Numbered from the stretch's first letter, positions 18,567 to 27,848 are shown. The stretch is 64,000 nt of DNA from Desulfobulbaceae bacterium UBA5611 (GCA_002424635.1 DIKT01000026.1:23802-87801); one strand, 5' to 3'. Made by a program: numbers and translations. Notes: generated by a model from the sequence alone, not told the origin.

Positions 18567-19649
18567 TCAGCCGACTCGCGTGATCCATTTAAAAGGATCT
18601 TGCTGTTGGCCGCTCTGGATCGCCTGCAATTCATTAAACATTCTCTGGGCAAACAAACCGGTCAGACCATTATTTATTATAAACTTCTGCCCCTGATAAC
18701 ACAACTCTCCAATAGGCGAAATAACAGCCGCTGTGCCGGAGCCGAAGGCCTCGGTCATAGAGCCATCAATACTGGCTGCTATTACTTCATCAATGGTAAT
18801 GGCTCGCTCAGTAACCTGATAACCCCATGCTCGCGCAAGCCTGATCACTGAATCTCTAGTAATGCCGGGGAGAATAGAGCCGCCAAGCGGTGGAGTAACC
18901 AATTCATTATTGATCAAGAAAAAGATATTCGATGTGCCAACCTCTTCCACGTATTTACTTTCACAGGCATCCAGCCATAAGACCTGAGTATAACCAGCCT
19001 GATGCGCCTCCTCGGCGGCCATGATACTGGCTGCATAATTACCGGCAGTCTTCACATGACCAACCCCACCCTTGACGGCACGCGCATACTGATCGGTGAC
19101 AAATATCTTGGTCGGGCTGAATCCTTCCGCATAATAAGCCCCAACCGGACACATGATAATGTAAAAATAATATTCCCCTGCCGGTCGAACGCCAAGGACC
19201 GGTTCGACGGCAATCATGGTCGGCCGGATATACATGGTGGAGCCAGCAACGGTAGGGATCCAGTCTCGATCCAGATAAACCAGGGCCTTGAGGGCCTTGA
19301 ACACCTTTTGCACGGGCAAGCGGGGCATACACATCCGTTGCGCCGACACATTCATCCGTTCGATATTATCTTCCGGGCGGAAGAGATAAACCTGGCCACT
19401 TTCCCCCTTATAGGCCTTCAAACCCTCAAAGATAGCCTGACCATAATGAAAAACCATAGCCGCAGGATCCAACTGGAATTGTTGATAAGGACAGATCTTT
19501 GCATCATGCCAGCCCTGCTGCCGATTCCATTTCATCAAGAACATGTGATCGGTAAAATGTAGCCCAAAACCAAGGCTATCCTGGGCCGGCTTTTTTTTCA
19601 GTTGTTCCCGGCTTGCCTTTTCCAGTCCTATTTCAAGATTTTCCCACAT
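18567..19649 (-). CDS. ilvE: Branched-chain amino acid aminotransferase
   Basis: A PLP enzyme that moves amino groups between glutamate and leucine, isoleucine and valine. I take the ATG at 19649 (360 residues), which follows AAGGGA and gives MWENLEIGLEKAS; an upstream ATG at 19679 lacks support. Landmarks of the BCAT class II (fold type IV) family are FHYGQAIFEGLKAY, MCMPRLPVQ, YIRPTMIAVEP, the PLP lysine region AVKGGVGHVKTAGNYAAS, EEVGTSNIFF and the closing EAFGSGTAAVISPIG. Length is normal. It stands alone, with groESL's upstream region to its 3' side. Confidence 0.95.
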   Translation of the reverse strand: MWENLEIGLEKASREQLKKKPAQDSLGFGLHFTDHMFLMKWNRQQGWHDAKICPYQQFQLDPAAMVFHYGQAIFEGLKAYKGESGQVYLFRPEDNIERMNVSAQRMCMPRLPVQKVFKALKALVYLDRDWIPTVAGSTMYIRPTMIAVEPVLGVRPAGEYYFYIIMCPVGAYYAEGFSPTKIFVTDQYARAVKGGVGHVKTAGNYAASIMAAEEAHQAGYTQVLWLDACESKYVEEVGTSNIFFLINNELVTPPLGGSILPGITRDSVIRLARAWGYQVTERAITIDEVIAASIDGSMTEAFGSGTAAVISPIGELCYQGQKFIINNGLTGLFAQRMFNELQAIQSGQQQDPFKWITRVG

Positions 19650-19919
19650 AACAATTCCCTTTTTTAAGAGCCTTCCCAAATACTTTGTTACGGCGGTTTA
19701 CAGGAAAATCACATTTGCTGTTGCTGCCTCAAATAAGACTTTCCCCTTATTTCTCTTTGCTTCCAAGCAATTAAACTATATAGTTAAATGCAATTAATAA
19801 ATATCCTGAATTGCATTCAAAATACCCTTTAAAAAGTAATTGAATTACTCAGCTATATAAGAAATTGCAACTTTATTTCTCTTTTTTCCCATCACCAAAA
19901 TCTTCTCTGCCAACCTGCT

Positions 19920-21026
19920 ATGAACAATGACCAGCCGATACCAATGCCCCACTCTATACCTCCCAATTCTTTAGAGGCCCGCTATTTTCTCATAATTTTT
20001 TGTATCTCAGCACTTTTTCTTGGCCGTATCCTCTGGCCCTTCTGGTCTATTCTGGTTCTATCTTTTCTGCTGGCCAGCCTTTTCAGGCCTATCTATTCTT
20101 TTTTAAATAACTATCGGATCTCCGCTACCTTTGCCTCCATTCTTACCTGCGCTCTGATCGTCTTTATTGTCTTTATCCCTCTTCTTTTTTTTATTGGCAC
20201 ACTTTCCAGCGAGGCTTTAAGCCTTTACCAATGGGGACGAGATGCCGGTGTCGGCCTTAAAATCCAAACATTCCTATATAATAGCTCGCTTGTCAGCCGG
20301 CTGCAAATTTATCTCCAGGAAATCGGGCTGAACTTTGAACCAGCGCAACTGACCACTACCCTGTCAGATCTAGTCAAGACCGGCGGTTTTTTTCTATACA
20401 ATCAGGTCAGCTCGTGGGCCGGTAATATTCTGCAATTTCTGGCTCTCTTCGTCATTATGATTCTCATTATTTTCTTTCTGCTCATTGAGCAAGAGAAATT
20501 GGTGGCCTTTATTATTCGCATTTCACCGCTACCTGATAATGAAGACCGTCTGCTGATTGCCAGATTCGAGGAAATTGCCAATGCCATCCTGAAGGGAAAT
20601 ATCATCTGCGGGTTAATTCAAGGCATGGTGGGCGGGTCAGCTTTTGCCCTGCTCGGACTCAACGCTCCCATCCTCTGGGGGTGTGTAATGGCCTTTCTGG
20701 CCTTTCTGCCAATTTTCGGCATCGGCCTGGTCATGATCCCAGCTGCTATGATTCTGGCAGTAAATGGCAGGACTGGGGCCGGTTTATTCCTGTTTCTTTT
20801 TTACATGCTGCTATCTTTCTCGATTGAATACCTGCTAAAACCAAAAATGGTCGGTGGCCAGGTCAAGATGCATACCCTGTTAGTCTTTCTTTCGCTGATC
20901 GGAGGACTAAGTGTCTATGGAATATTGGGCATTATTTATGGGCCCTTGATTGTCACTGCCTTTCTGACGCTGTCAGATCTTTATCTGGCAAGATATGATT
21001 TTTCATTACAAAGAAATCATGATTAA
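19920..21026 (+). CDS. AI-2E family membrane transporter (PerM/YdiK-like)
   Basis: A 368-residue inner-membrane protein with about eight hydrophobic segments in the AI-2E layout: two N-terminal helices (FLIIFCISALFLGRILWP, ILVLSFLLASLFRPIY), a third after a short loop, a soluble section (about 95-165), then four to five helices including GLIQGMVGGSAFALLGLNAP and the terminal LLVFLSLIGGLSVYGILGIIYGPLI, which is the most conserved family segment. Substrates vary (AI-2, Na+/H+ exchange, others), so none is assigned. It ends just before a bidirectional terminator. Confidence 0.9.
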   Translation: MNNDQPIPMPHSIPPNSLEARYFLIIFCISALFLGRILWPFWSILVLSFLLASLFRPIYSFLNNYRISATFASILTCALIVFIVFIPLLFFIGTLSSEALSLYQWGRDAGVGLKIQTFLYNSSLVSRLQIYLQEIGLNFEPAQLTTTLSDLVKTGGFFLYNQVSSWAGNILQFLALFVIMILIIFFLLIEQEKLVAFIIRISPLPDNEDRLLIARFEEIANAILKGNIICGLIQGMVGGSAFALLGLNAPILWGCVMAFLAFLPIFGIGLVMIPAAMILAVNGRTGAGLFLFLFYMLLSFSIEYLLKPKMVGGQVKMHTLLVFLSLIGGLSVYGILGIIYGPLIVTAFLTLSDLYLARYDFSLQRNHD

Positions 21027-21079
21027 ATAAAGATAAAGGACTGCTGGCTTTGGTATAGATGATAAGGACAGACAAAAAA

Positions 21080-21106
21080 AGCCAAACACTATTTAAGTGT
21101 TTGGCT
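21080..21106. terminator. Bidirectional terminator between AI-2E gene and tRNA-Pro
   Basis: AGCCAAACACT (21080-21090) pairs perfectly with AGTGTTTGGCT (21096-21106) around a 5-nt loop. On the minus strand it is followed by seven T, terminating the tRNA-Asn/tRNA-Pro transcript; on the plus strand it is followed by TCTATT. Confidence 0.85.
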
Positions 21107-21121
21107 TCTATTACTGATTAA

Positions 21122-21199
21122 TGGTCGGGGCGGCAGGATTCGAACCTGCGGCCTCCTGCTCCCAAGGCAGGCGCGCTAACCAGACTGCGCTACGCCCCG
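21122..21199 (-). tRNA. tRNA-Pro (UGG)
   Basis: A 78-nt cloverleaf with encoded CCA. Acceptor arms are CGGGGCG/CGCCCCG. The anticodon loop is CTTGGGA (TGG), and the T-arm includes GGTTCGAATCC. It lies 46 bp downstream of the tRNA-Asn gene on the same strand and before the terminator. Confidence 0.95.
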
Positions 21200-21245
21200 A
21201 CACAAAAATGAATGAAAAGTCTCTTTGGATGAGACTTGATAATTC

Positions 21246-21321
21246 TGGCTCCTCGGGACGGATTCGAACCGCCGACAGGGTGATTAACAGTCACCTGCTC
21301 TACCAGCTGAGCTACCGAGGA
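21246..21321 (-). tRNA. tRNA-Asn (GUU)
   Basis: A 76-nt cloverleaf with encoded CCA. Acceptor arms are TCCTCGG/CCGAGGA with G73, D-arm TAGCTCAGCTGG, anticodon loop CTGTTAA (GTT) and T-arm GGTTCGAATCC. It is probably co-transcribed with the following tRNA-Pro gene. Confidence 0.95.
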
Positions 21322-21493
21322 ATATTTTTGACAACCTATATCATACTCACTGGAACTTCGTCAATACTTTAATACACGTTCTCTAATATGAAAGCCAGAG
21401 TATAGCGCGGCAAACAGCAGGATCCTTTCATATTGGTTGTCAGAATTACTTATATGAATGCAAACTCAATTTTAAACAACAGCTTGTTAAAAA

Positions 21494-22921
21494 ATGAAAC
21501 TTCCGGCCAATAAAACAAAAATCATCGCTACTATCGGTCCAGCTTCTGACAAAGTAGAGACCCTGATGCAAATGATGAAAGCGGGGATGAATGTTGCCCG
21601 TCTTAATTTCTCCCATGGGACCTTCTCGTTACATAGGCAGACCATAGCTCGCATCAGAGAAGCAGCCAGCTTATGCGGCTGTCGTATTGCCATTATGGCA
21701 GATCTCCCGGGACCCAAAATGCGGATCGGCATCATTGCCGACGAACCGGTCCTGCTTGTCAATGGGGACAGCTTTATCCTGACCACCGAGGATATCATTG
21801 GTAATAACCAACGAGTTTCCGTAAGTTACCAGGAACTTCCGCAGGTAGTAAAAGCCGGGGATATCTTATATCTCGATGATGGTTTTATTCAGCTCATTGT
21901 CGATTCCGTGCAGGGCCAGGAGGTCCACTGTCTCGTCCAGGTCGCTGGCAGATTACGCTCACGCAAAGGCTTAAATATTCCGGGTATTGATCTCGGCATC
22001 TCAGCATTTACTGCCCATGATCGTAAGTGCCTGAAATTTGCACTGAGACATGGCGTCGACGCCATCAGTCAATCTTTTGTCGCCAGCGCGGCTGATCTCA
22101 GAGAAGTCAGGGAGGCGGCTCGGCAATTGGGCTATGCCCCTTTTATTATTGCCAAGATAGAGCGCTCGGCCGCCTTGAATCATCTAGAGGATATACTGCT
22201 GGCTGCTGACGGTGTGATGATCGCCCGTGGCGATTTAGGGGTGGAAATTCCCATTGAGAATATTGCCTATACCCAGAAGACGATCATGACCTTGGCCCAA
22301 AAAGCACAAAAACCGGTAATCACCGCAACCCAGATGCTGGAATCGATGACCACCAATCGCCGGCCGACCCGGGCCGAGGCCACGGATGTGGCTAATGCCA
22401 TCCTGGATGGCACCGACTGCATCATGCTATCGGGAGAATCGGCGATGGGCGAATATCCAGTGGCAGCCGTGGCCATGCTGGCTTCGATAGGAGCATCAAT
22501 CGAAAATTTCCGGCCCGACTGCCCGCTCAAAAGGCAGCTCATCATCGATAGCCATTGGAAAAAAGCCGCTACCGGACTCATCGCTCTGGCCGTAGATTCC
22601 ACTATCGAACGAATAGAACCGGCATTTCTGATTATACCGACCCAATCAGGGGCCACTGCCCGCAATATCGCCCGCTTTCGCCATAAAGTCTGGGCCTTTG
22701 CTATCTCCAGCTCGGAGAAAACCTGCCAGCAGCTGCTTTTTTCTTATGGCATGCTGCCCCTGTTGGCCTCTCCCATGCCGGAAGAATGGAACCAATTCGC
22801 CGATGAACTGCAACTGCGTTACGAACTGCCCGGTGAGTTTGCCATCATGACGGAAGGACCCTCGCCGCTGCATCCTAATGCCAATCATCGCATGGAGCTC
22901 GTCCCACTGGGAACCAGTTAA
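21494..22921 (+). CDS. pyk: Pyruvate kinase
   Basis: Converts phosphoenolpyruvate and ADP to pyruvate and ATP, the last step of glycolysis. The 475-residue protein opens KTKIIATIGPASDKVETL and MNVARLNFSHG. DLPGPKMRIG lies in the A domain, followed by a B domain (about 75-170). The catalytic segment is MIARGDLGVEIPIE, and the signature ITATQMLESM is followed by RRPTRAEATDVANAILDG. The C-terminal allosteric domain is shorter and more divergent (about 340-475). The gene stands alone between the tRNA cluster and the NosL locus. Confidence 0.97.
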   Translation: MKLPANKTKIIATIGPASDKVETLMQMMKAGMNVARLNFSHGTFSLHRQTIARIREAASLCGCRIAIMADLPGPKMRIGIIADEPVLLVNGDSFILTTEDIIGNNQRVSVSYQELPQVVKAGDILYLDDGFIQLIVDSVQGQEVHCLVQVAGRLRSRKGLNIPGIDLGISAFTAHDRKCLKFALRHGVDAISQSFVASAADLREVREAARQLGYAPFIIAKIERSAALNHLEDILLAADGVMIARGDLGVEIPIENIAYTQKTIMTLAQKAQKPVITATQMLESMTTNRRPTRAEATDVANAILDGTDCIMLSGESAMGEYPVAAVAMLASIGASIENFRPDCPLKRQLIIDSHWKKAATGLIALAVDSTIERIEPAFLIIPTQSGATARNIARFRHKVWAFAISSSEKTCQQLLFSYGMLPLLASPMPEEWNQFADELQLRYELPGEFAIMTEGPSPLHPNANHRMELVPLGTS

Positions 22922-22995
22922 AGAACGGATGTTCCGCTCTGGCAGTCACTGATTGCTATCTCAATAGCAATCAAGCTGTTAGGATACAAAAATAA

Positions 22996-24189
22996 TCATT
23001 CTTCTTTAATTGCTACTAAAGGTTCCAGATTGGCCAGCCGGATCACCGGAATTGCTGCGCCGACCAGACAGACCATCATACCAGCCACCATAGCGGCAAG
23101 GCTCAGCAAGATATTGTCAATAGTGAGGGGAGTTAAAGCGCCAAGCCTGGTGAGAAGGCTGAAATCCTCGGCCAGGTAGTAAAGAAGATAATGACCAAGG
23201 CCGACGCCGACCAGGCCGCCGATAGCGCTAATCAAGATAGCCTCGGTCAGAAACAACTTCATGATATGGCGGCGATGAGCACCGATGGCCCGAAGAATCC
23301 CCACCTCACGCCGCCGTTCATTGGCAAGCACGGTGAAGGTCGACCAAGCGAGAAGTAAGGCCAGAAGGGAAGAAATAAGAATGGTTATGAAAAATACCCG
23401 GAGGATGTCCGCAAGCGTGGACCGAACATCAGCGCCGATGTCGCCGCTGGTCATCACCCCAACCGTAGGGTTGATATTACGAATATCCGCGACCACCTTG
23501 GCTGGTGATATTCCTTCCTTGACCTTGATGAAGATAATGGAGATTTTGCCGGCCTGATAGCCTCCTGTGGCTGCAGACGAAATCTTGTGCAGATCTGCCA
23601 GTTGCATAAATATCCCATGGTCCAGTCCGGTGCCGGTCTGCTGCAGATGACCGACCACCTTGACTCCCTGGCCGAAGAGACTGGCAGTATCGATCAGGCC
23701 TAGATAGTCATAGACATAGCTCCCCACGTAGATCTGGCCGGGCTCCAGCCGTTTAGGGCCGGTTTCCAGCCAGGGACCGATCACAAAATCCTGATCCTGA
23801 TCAAAGACGACCACCTGACCCTCATCAATACTACAGCAGCCGGAGGGCAGGGTATTAAGATAGATATGATAGGTTGCCTGTTTGATGTCAGGCAGATCGC
23901 TGATGGCGTCGAAGACAAACTCGTCCATATAAAAGCTCTTGATCCTGCTTTCCAGGATGAACTCTTTGGCGCTGCCTTTGGCCTCAGTGGGCACGATGAC
24001 TATATCCGCCCCCAGCCGCTTACTGGCCGCTTCGATATCATCTTCCACCACCTTGTTGAAGAGCATGGCAAAGGTCAGCAGGGCAACGAGCAGGGCCACC
24101 GCCAGCATGAGAACAATATTACGGAATATTTTCCTGGTGACTCCTTTCCAGGCAATGGCGAGGATAGTATGGGCGTTAGTGGTTGTCAT
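22996..24189 (-). CDS. FtsX/MacB-type ABC transporter permease
   Basis: A 397-residue inner-membrane protein with the four-helix FtsX layout. TM1 is near residues 22-45 (IVLMLAVALLVALLTFAML). A large periplasmic domain follows (about 50-265), which contains a CC pair (SGCCSIDEG), then three C-terminal helices (about 270-295, 320-345, 360-385). ANERRREVGILRAIGA is the coupling motif of the family. It lies downstream of the Tat propeller gene but behind a terminator. It forms half of a locus with two permeases and two ATPases; its ATPase is probably the one encoded at 25681-26355 on the other strand (inferred). Substrate unknown. Confidence 0.85.
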   Translation of the reverse strand: MTTTNAHTILAIAWKGVTRKIFRNIVLMLAVALLVALLTFAMLFNKVVEDDIEAASKRLGADIVIVPTEAKGSAKEFILESRIKSFYMDEFVFDAISDLPDIKQATYHIYLNTLPSGCCSIDEGQVVVFDQDQDFVIGPWLETGPKRLEPGQIYVGSYVYDYLGLIDTASLFGQGVKVVGHLQQTGTGLDHGIFMQLADLHKISSAATGGYQAGKISIIFIKVKEGISPAKVVADIRNINPTVGVMTSGDIGADVRSTLADILRVFFITILISSLLALLLAWSTFTVLANERRREVGILRAIGAHRRHIMKLFLTEAILISAIGGLVGVGLGHYLLYYLAEDFSLLTRLGALTPLTIDNILLSLAAMVAGMMVCLVGAAIPVIRLANLEPLVAIKEE

Positions 24190-24234
24190 AGGGCTTTAGC
24201 TGTTAAGTAATATTATTTTAAATCCATTAAATAG

Positions 24235-24266
24235 AAAAACCGGAGGGCTGTGGCCCCCCGGTTTTT
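24235..24266 (-). terminator. Intrinsic terminator after the propeller gene
   Basis: AAAAACCGG (24235-24243) pairs with CCGGTTTTT (24258-24266), extended by a GGG/CCC core around a short loop. On the minus strand it ends with TTTTT. It separates the propeller gene from the permease gene; some read-through would be needed for co-expression. Confidence 0.8.
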
Positions 24267-24295
24267 AAATAAAACAAAAAACTAACAAAGAAAAC

Positions 24296-25477
24296 TTATT
24301 TTTTAGCGGTTGCTGCGGTGGCTGTATTCCAGTTCACATCAAGGCCGCAGAGGATAGCGTGCGGAGCATCTTCTCCGGTGCCGAGCTGATCGTCATGGCA
24401 TTTGAGACAGGTCGAAGTTGCCTTGCCGACCATCTTCTTGGCATCGACATCAAACAGACGAACCTGACCGTCCATTCGCCACTCGCCATCCGCAGGCTTG
24501 GCGGGGTCCTTGCAGCCGGGCAGTATGGCTTTAGTACGGGTGGTAAGCATCACATATTTACTGTCCGGAGTGAAGATGGCGTCATGAGTCTCTTCCAGCG
24601 GAGCCATGGTCACAGAAGACACGGTTTTTAAGGTCTGAGCGTCAATCAGAAACAGGATGTCGCCGGTGGCGTTTGCGATATACTTGCCGTCTGGAGAATA
24701 GTACTGGCGGAAGCTGATGGTTTTCTTGGCGTTACCGTCGGCTACACCTTTACGCAGAACTTTAACCTTACCCTGCTCAAGCTCCTTGGCATCCAGTACG
24801 AACATATGCATCTTACCGATGCCATCGCCTAGTTCCTTGTTATCCGGAGTTACATCAGCCTCATTGAGGGTAATCAGGATCTCTTTCATATCCGGAGAAT
24901 TGATACCATGAGTATATTTGACACCGCCTTTGATGTCGGCATCAGTGCCTTCCAGGAAGATGTTGTGCTTCATTTCCATGGTCTTCTTGTCGATGATGCT
25001 GATATAGCCCGGCTTGTTCATGGAGATGGGCATGAAGAAATCCTGGGTCTGAGCGGAGGCGCAGTAGCCGGCTTTGGTGCTTAAGGTTTTGGCTGGAACT
25101 GCGAAAGTCTTGTCTGTTACGACTTTACCGGTCTTGAGGTCACTCTTGCCATAGTGGTAGGAGTTGTTGGCCGCAGCATCCGGTTTGTAGGTGGACCAGT
25201 AGATAGTGTTACGATCATTAATGTCAATACGGGCATCATGAATAGGATGGGTCTGACCGTCACCGACACTGATCATGTCCAGTTCGTCAAGGGTAATGGG
25301 GGTCTCAGCCTTAGGATCAATGGTAAACACGGCCTTGGCGAAATGGCCGCCCATGCCAGCCACATAAGCAGTGCCACTGTAATTGGCAGCCCCGGCAGTC
25401 GCTGCTGCGCCCATCAGTCCCAGAACTATAGTGCTGGTGACAAGAAAATTACGCCGTTTTGATTTGGTTAATTGCAT
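24296..25477 (-). CDS. Tat-exported beta-propeller protein with one heme c site
   Basis: A 393-residue protein. The N-terminus has KRRNFLV followed by a hydrophobic stretch (about 13-30), which fits a twin-arginine signal. Residues 35-340 are repeated beta-propeller blades of the YVTN/WD type (for example YYSPDGKYIANATGDILFLI, FTPDSKYVMLTTRT). Near the C-terminus TCLKCHDDQ is a CXXCH covalent heme c site. A twin-arginine signal suggests that it folds, perhaps with cofactor, before export. Propeller plus heme is reminiscent of nitrite and N2O reductase subunits, but the copper ligands of NosZ are not seen. I infer a periplasmic redox or ligand-binding protein belonging to the adjacent NosL locus. 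Confidence 0.75.
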   Translation of the reverse strand: MQLTKSKRRNFLVTSTIVLGLMGAAATAGAANYSGTAYVAGMGGHFAKAVFTIDPKAETPITLDELDMISVGDGQTHPIHDARIDINDRNTIYWSTYKPDAAANNSYHYGKSDLKTGKVVTDKTFAVPAKTLSTKAGYCASAQTQDFFMPISMNKPGYISIIDKKTMEMKHNIFLEGTDADIKGGVKYTHGINSPDMKEILITLNEADVTPDNKELGDGIGKMHMFVLDAKELEQGKVKVLRKGVADGNAKKTISFRQYYSPDGKYIANATGDILFLIDAQTLKTVSSVTMAPLEETHDAIFTPDSKYVMLTTRTKAILPGCKDPAKPADGEWRMDGQVRLFDVDAKKMVGKATSTCLKCHDDQLGTGEDAPHAILCGLDVNWNTATAATAKK

Positions 25478-25600
25478 CGTGTTCTTCTCCTTGAAAGAAG
25501 TTACTGTAATTTTTTTCTGGCCTGAGCCAGGCTTCTGTGGTAACTATCCAGCCTTTTTCAATTCCGGATGAGCTAGCCGGTTACCTCTACGTCACATTCT

Positions 25601-25639
25601 TTCTTGCCAATATACCACTGGGTGGTATATTGGCAAGAA
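25601..25639. promoter_or_regulatory. Perfect 18-bp inverted repeat in the divergent promoter region
   Basis: Left arm 25601-25618 (TTCTTGCCAATATACCAC) and right arm 25622-25639 are exact reverse complements with a 3-nt loop, and six T follow on the plus strand. It lies 124 bp upstream of the propeller gene and 42 bp upstream of the ATPase gene. The inner ATACCAC-TGG-GTGGTAT is like the GC-rich dyads bound by CsoR-family metal or sulfide sensors. As RNA it could also act as an attenuator or terminator. No CsoR-type gene is in the window. Confidence 0.6.
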
Positions 25640-25680
25640 TATTTTTTCTGGTGCCAAAAAAAACAATGGGGACACTGGTG

Positions 25681-26355
25681 ATGATCGAATGCAGGGAATT
25701 GAGTAAATCTTATCTTATTGAAAAGAAATCGGTTTTTGCCGTCAATAATATTAATCTCAGCATTAACAAGGGAGAGTTCGTTGTTATCCTCGGCCATTCA
25801 GGCTCGGGCAAAACAACCCTCCTGAGCCTGATCGGCGGCCTGACCAGTCCGGATCGCGGCCAGGTGCTGGTGGCCGGCGAGGAAAACTGGCAGCTCTCTG
25901 ATAACGCCCTGTCCACCATGCGTAACAGCCGGATCGGCTTCATCTTCCAATTCGCCAGCCTGATCCCTACTCTCACGGTCATGGAAAACATCCTTCTACC
26001 CCTGACCTTCAGCAGAAACCCTGCCGGCAGCCGGGAGATGGCCCGGGACATTCTCTCCGAGGTCGGTCTGGCTGACCGGGAAAACGCCTTTCCATCCCAG
26101 CTCTCCGGTGGCCAGCAGCGCCGGGTCGCCATCGCTCGTTCTTTCATCAATCGCCCAGATATCATTCTGGCTGATGAGCCCACCGGTGATCTGGATGAGG
26201 AGACCGAAAGAGACATTCTTGAGCTGTTCAGACAATATAATGCCAATGGGACCACCTTTGTAGTGGTCACTCATAACAGTAATCTGGCCGCGACTCAGAA
26301 AAATGCCCGCGTCTTCTCCATGCGCCAGGGCGTGCTCTCCGCTCATACTATTTGA
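25681..26355 (+). CDS. ABC transporter ATPase (MacB/LolD-like), copy 1
   Basis: A 224-residue ATPase. I take the ATG at 25681, with GGGGA before it; frames opening further upstream would run through the inverted repeat. Walker A is GHSGSGKTTLLSLIGG, the Q-loop region is IGFIFQFASLIP, the signature is LSGGQQRRVAIARS, Walker B is IILADEPTGDLDEET and the switch is VVVTHNS. The pattern is that of ATPases which pair with FtsX-type permeases to power envelope processes rather than simple import. It starts the plus-strand half of the NosL locus. Confidence 0.9.
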   Translation: MIECRELSKSYLIEKKSVFAVNNINLSINKGEFVVILGHSGSGKTTLLSLIGGLTSPDRGQVLVAGEENWQLSDNALSTMRNSRIGFIFQFASLIPTLTVMENILLPLTFSRNPAGSREMARDILSEVGLADRENAFPSQLSGGQQRRVAIARSFINRPDIILADEPTGDLDEETERDILELFRQYNANGTTFVVVTHNSNLAATQKNARVFSMRQGVLSAHTI

Positions 26356-26427
26356 CATTGGTGAGTTTGCCGGCCTGAACCCAGGACAATCCTGCCGGAC
26401 CATAAAATACAACGGATCAAAACTTTT

Positions 26428-26949
26428 ATGTTTAATAAAATTTTATCTGTCTTACTGCTCTGCTTCCTACTCGTTTTTTCTGCCTGTTCCGGTAGCGATC
26501 AGAACATCAAAAAACTGAAGATCGGCGACCCGGCCCCTGATTTTTCCGGTACTGACTTAAACGGTCGACCGCTGTCTTTGAGCCAATACCAGGGGCAACC
26601 GGTTATTCTCCGATTTTGGTCCACTGATTGTAAGTATTGCCGGGCCGACACCCCGATTTTCAATAAATATTTTGAAAAATACCAGGCAGCAGGTCTGCGG
26701 GTGGTTTATGTCAACCGACATTCCGACGAGGCAACAGTGCGCCAGTTTATCGCCGATCTGGAGATCAATTTTCCGGTACTCATCGATAAGGACGGGACTA
26801 TTGCCGCCCATTATAATATCAAGATCGAACCGCAGACTATTATTATCAGCCCTGACCATCGAATCCTGGCCGCCATTCTCGGAGGAGTAAGTGAGCCTGA
26901 GTTGATGAATCTGCTGGGTGAATATCTTGAGAACGAAACCGATAATTAA
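26428..26949 (+). CDS. TlpA/ResA-like thioredoxin lipoprotein
   Basis: A 173-residue envelope protein with a lipobox (FSAC, residues 17-20) and a thioredoxin fold with active site STDCKYCRADTP (CxxC). KIGDPAPDFSGTDLNGRPL is the AhpC/TSA-like start of TlpA-type proteins, and IEPQTIIISPDH contains the cis-Pro-like loop region (Pro preceding Thr in PQT). It would keep a partner's thiols reduced in the periplasm, as in cytochrome c or CuA maturation. It lies 8 bp upstream of nosL, which strongly suggests joint action on a metal site. Confidence 0.85.
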   Translation: MFNKILSVLLLCFLLVFSACSGSDQNIKKLKIGDPAPDFSGTDLNGRPLSLSQYQGQPVILRFWSTDCKYCRADTPIFNKYFEKYQAAGLRVVYVNRHSDEATVRQFIADLEINFPVLIDKDGTIAAHYNIKIEPQTIIISPDHRILAAILGGVSEPELMNLLGEYLENETDN

Positions 26950-26957
26950 CTTACGAC

Positions 26958-27485
26958 ATGGTGAATAATATGTTCAATTTTCAAGACAAGAAAAACCTGG
27001 TCCGCTACCGCATACTTCCCGCCTGCTTCATTGCCTTTTTTTTATCGGCTAATCTGCTGCTGGCACAGCCCAGTAATGAGGTCTCACCTCAAGAGCGTTG
27101 TTCGGTCTGCGGGATGTTTGTCAGCAAATACCCGGACTGGCTGACCCAGGTCCGCCTGGCCGACAACTCGGTCAAATTTTTCGATGGCGTCAAGGACCTG
27201 TTAGCCTTTTACTTCGAGCCGGCCTCCTTTGGCGCCTCAGGTCAGACGACCAAGGAAATCTGGGTCAAGGACTACTACACCCTGGCCTGGCTGGATGGCC
27301 GTTCGGCTTGGTATGTCCTCGGTAGTGATATTTACGGCCCCATGGGTCATGAATTAATCCCCTTTAATTCGGCGGCAGCAGCGGAAAATTTTCGCAAGGA
27401 TCATAAGGGGACTAAGGTTTTGCGCTTTGACGAGATCACCGAGTCATTGGTGCAGTCCATGCGGCACGGCCAGAAGATGCACTAA
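26958..27485 (+). CDS. nosL: NosL-family copper chaperone
   Basis: A 175-residue exported protein (signal about 20-36, hydrophobic stretch ending SANLLLAQ). CSVCGMFVSKYPDWLTQVRL holds the CxxCGM Cu(I)-binding motif. FDGVKDLLAFYFEP and WYVLGSDIYGPMGHELIPF are family landmarks. NosL delivers Cu(I) to the NosDFY complex for CuZ assembly in denitrifiers. No nosZ, nosD, nosF or nosY is in this window, so the target is unknown. The gene sits between a TlpA-like protein and a second ABC system. Confidence 0.9.
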   Translation: MVNNMFNFQDKKNLVRYRILPACFIAFFLSANLLLAQPSNEVSPQERCSVCGMFVSKYPDWLTQVRLADNSVKFFDGVKDLLAFYFEPASFGASGQTTKEIWVKDYYTLAWLDGRSAWYVLGSDIYGPMGHELIPFNSAAAAENFRKDHKGTKVLRFDEITESLVQSMRHGQKMH

Positions 27486-27545
27486 TCCGGTTGTCATCCA
27501 AGTTTAGGCATGGCGACCTTAGATCAGCTCAAAATTACTGTTTAA

Positions 27546-27845
27546 TTGATGATTGTCAAGACGATGCGACCAGCTCTTGTTTTCTCAATATTGCTCTGCC
27601 TGCTATTGACCGTTAACGGCGTTCTGGTGCTCGACAGCCGCCTTCGAGGTCAAGATGAAAAGGCCAGTCTGGCCCGGCTGGAGACGCTCACCAGCGGCCT
27701 GGGGCTCACTGATCTGGCCGTGGCCACCGAGGCCCGCTACACCCGGCATCCGGCAGTAAGCGACATGATGGCGCCTTTCATGGATCATCCCGGCGCCATC
27801 GAACATTTTCCCACCGGCACTTTCTGGCTGCCGCCTCCACGCTGA
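27546..27845 (+). CDS. Small membrane protein with His/Met-rich periplasmic tail
   Basis: A 99-residue protein that I do not recognise. It has one N-terminal hydrophobic helix (about 9-30, LVFSILLCLLLTVNGVLVL). The outside portion carries HPAVSDMMAPFMDHPGAIEHF (about 68-89), a spacing of His and Met that could bind Cu(I)/Cu(II). It is 3 bp upstream of the permease gene, so it belongs to the operon. A metal-binding accessory role is an inference. Confidence 0.6.
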   Translation: MMIVKTMRPALVFSILLCLLLTVNGVLVLDSRLRGQDEKASLARLETLTSGLGLTDLAVATEARYTRHPAVSDMMAPFMDHPGAIEHFPTGTFWLPPPR

Positions 27846-27848
27846 GCT

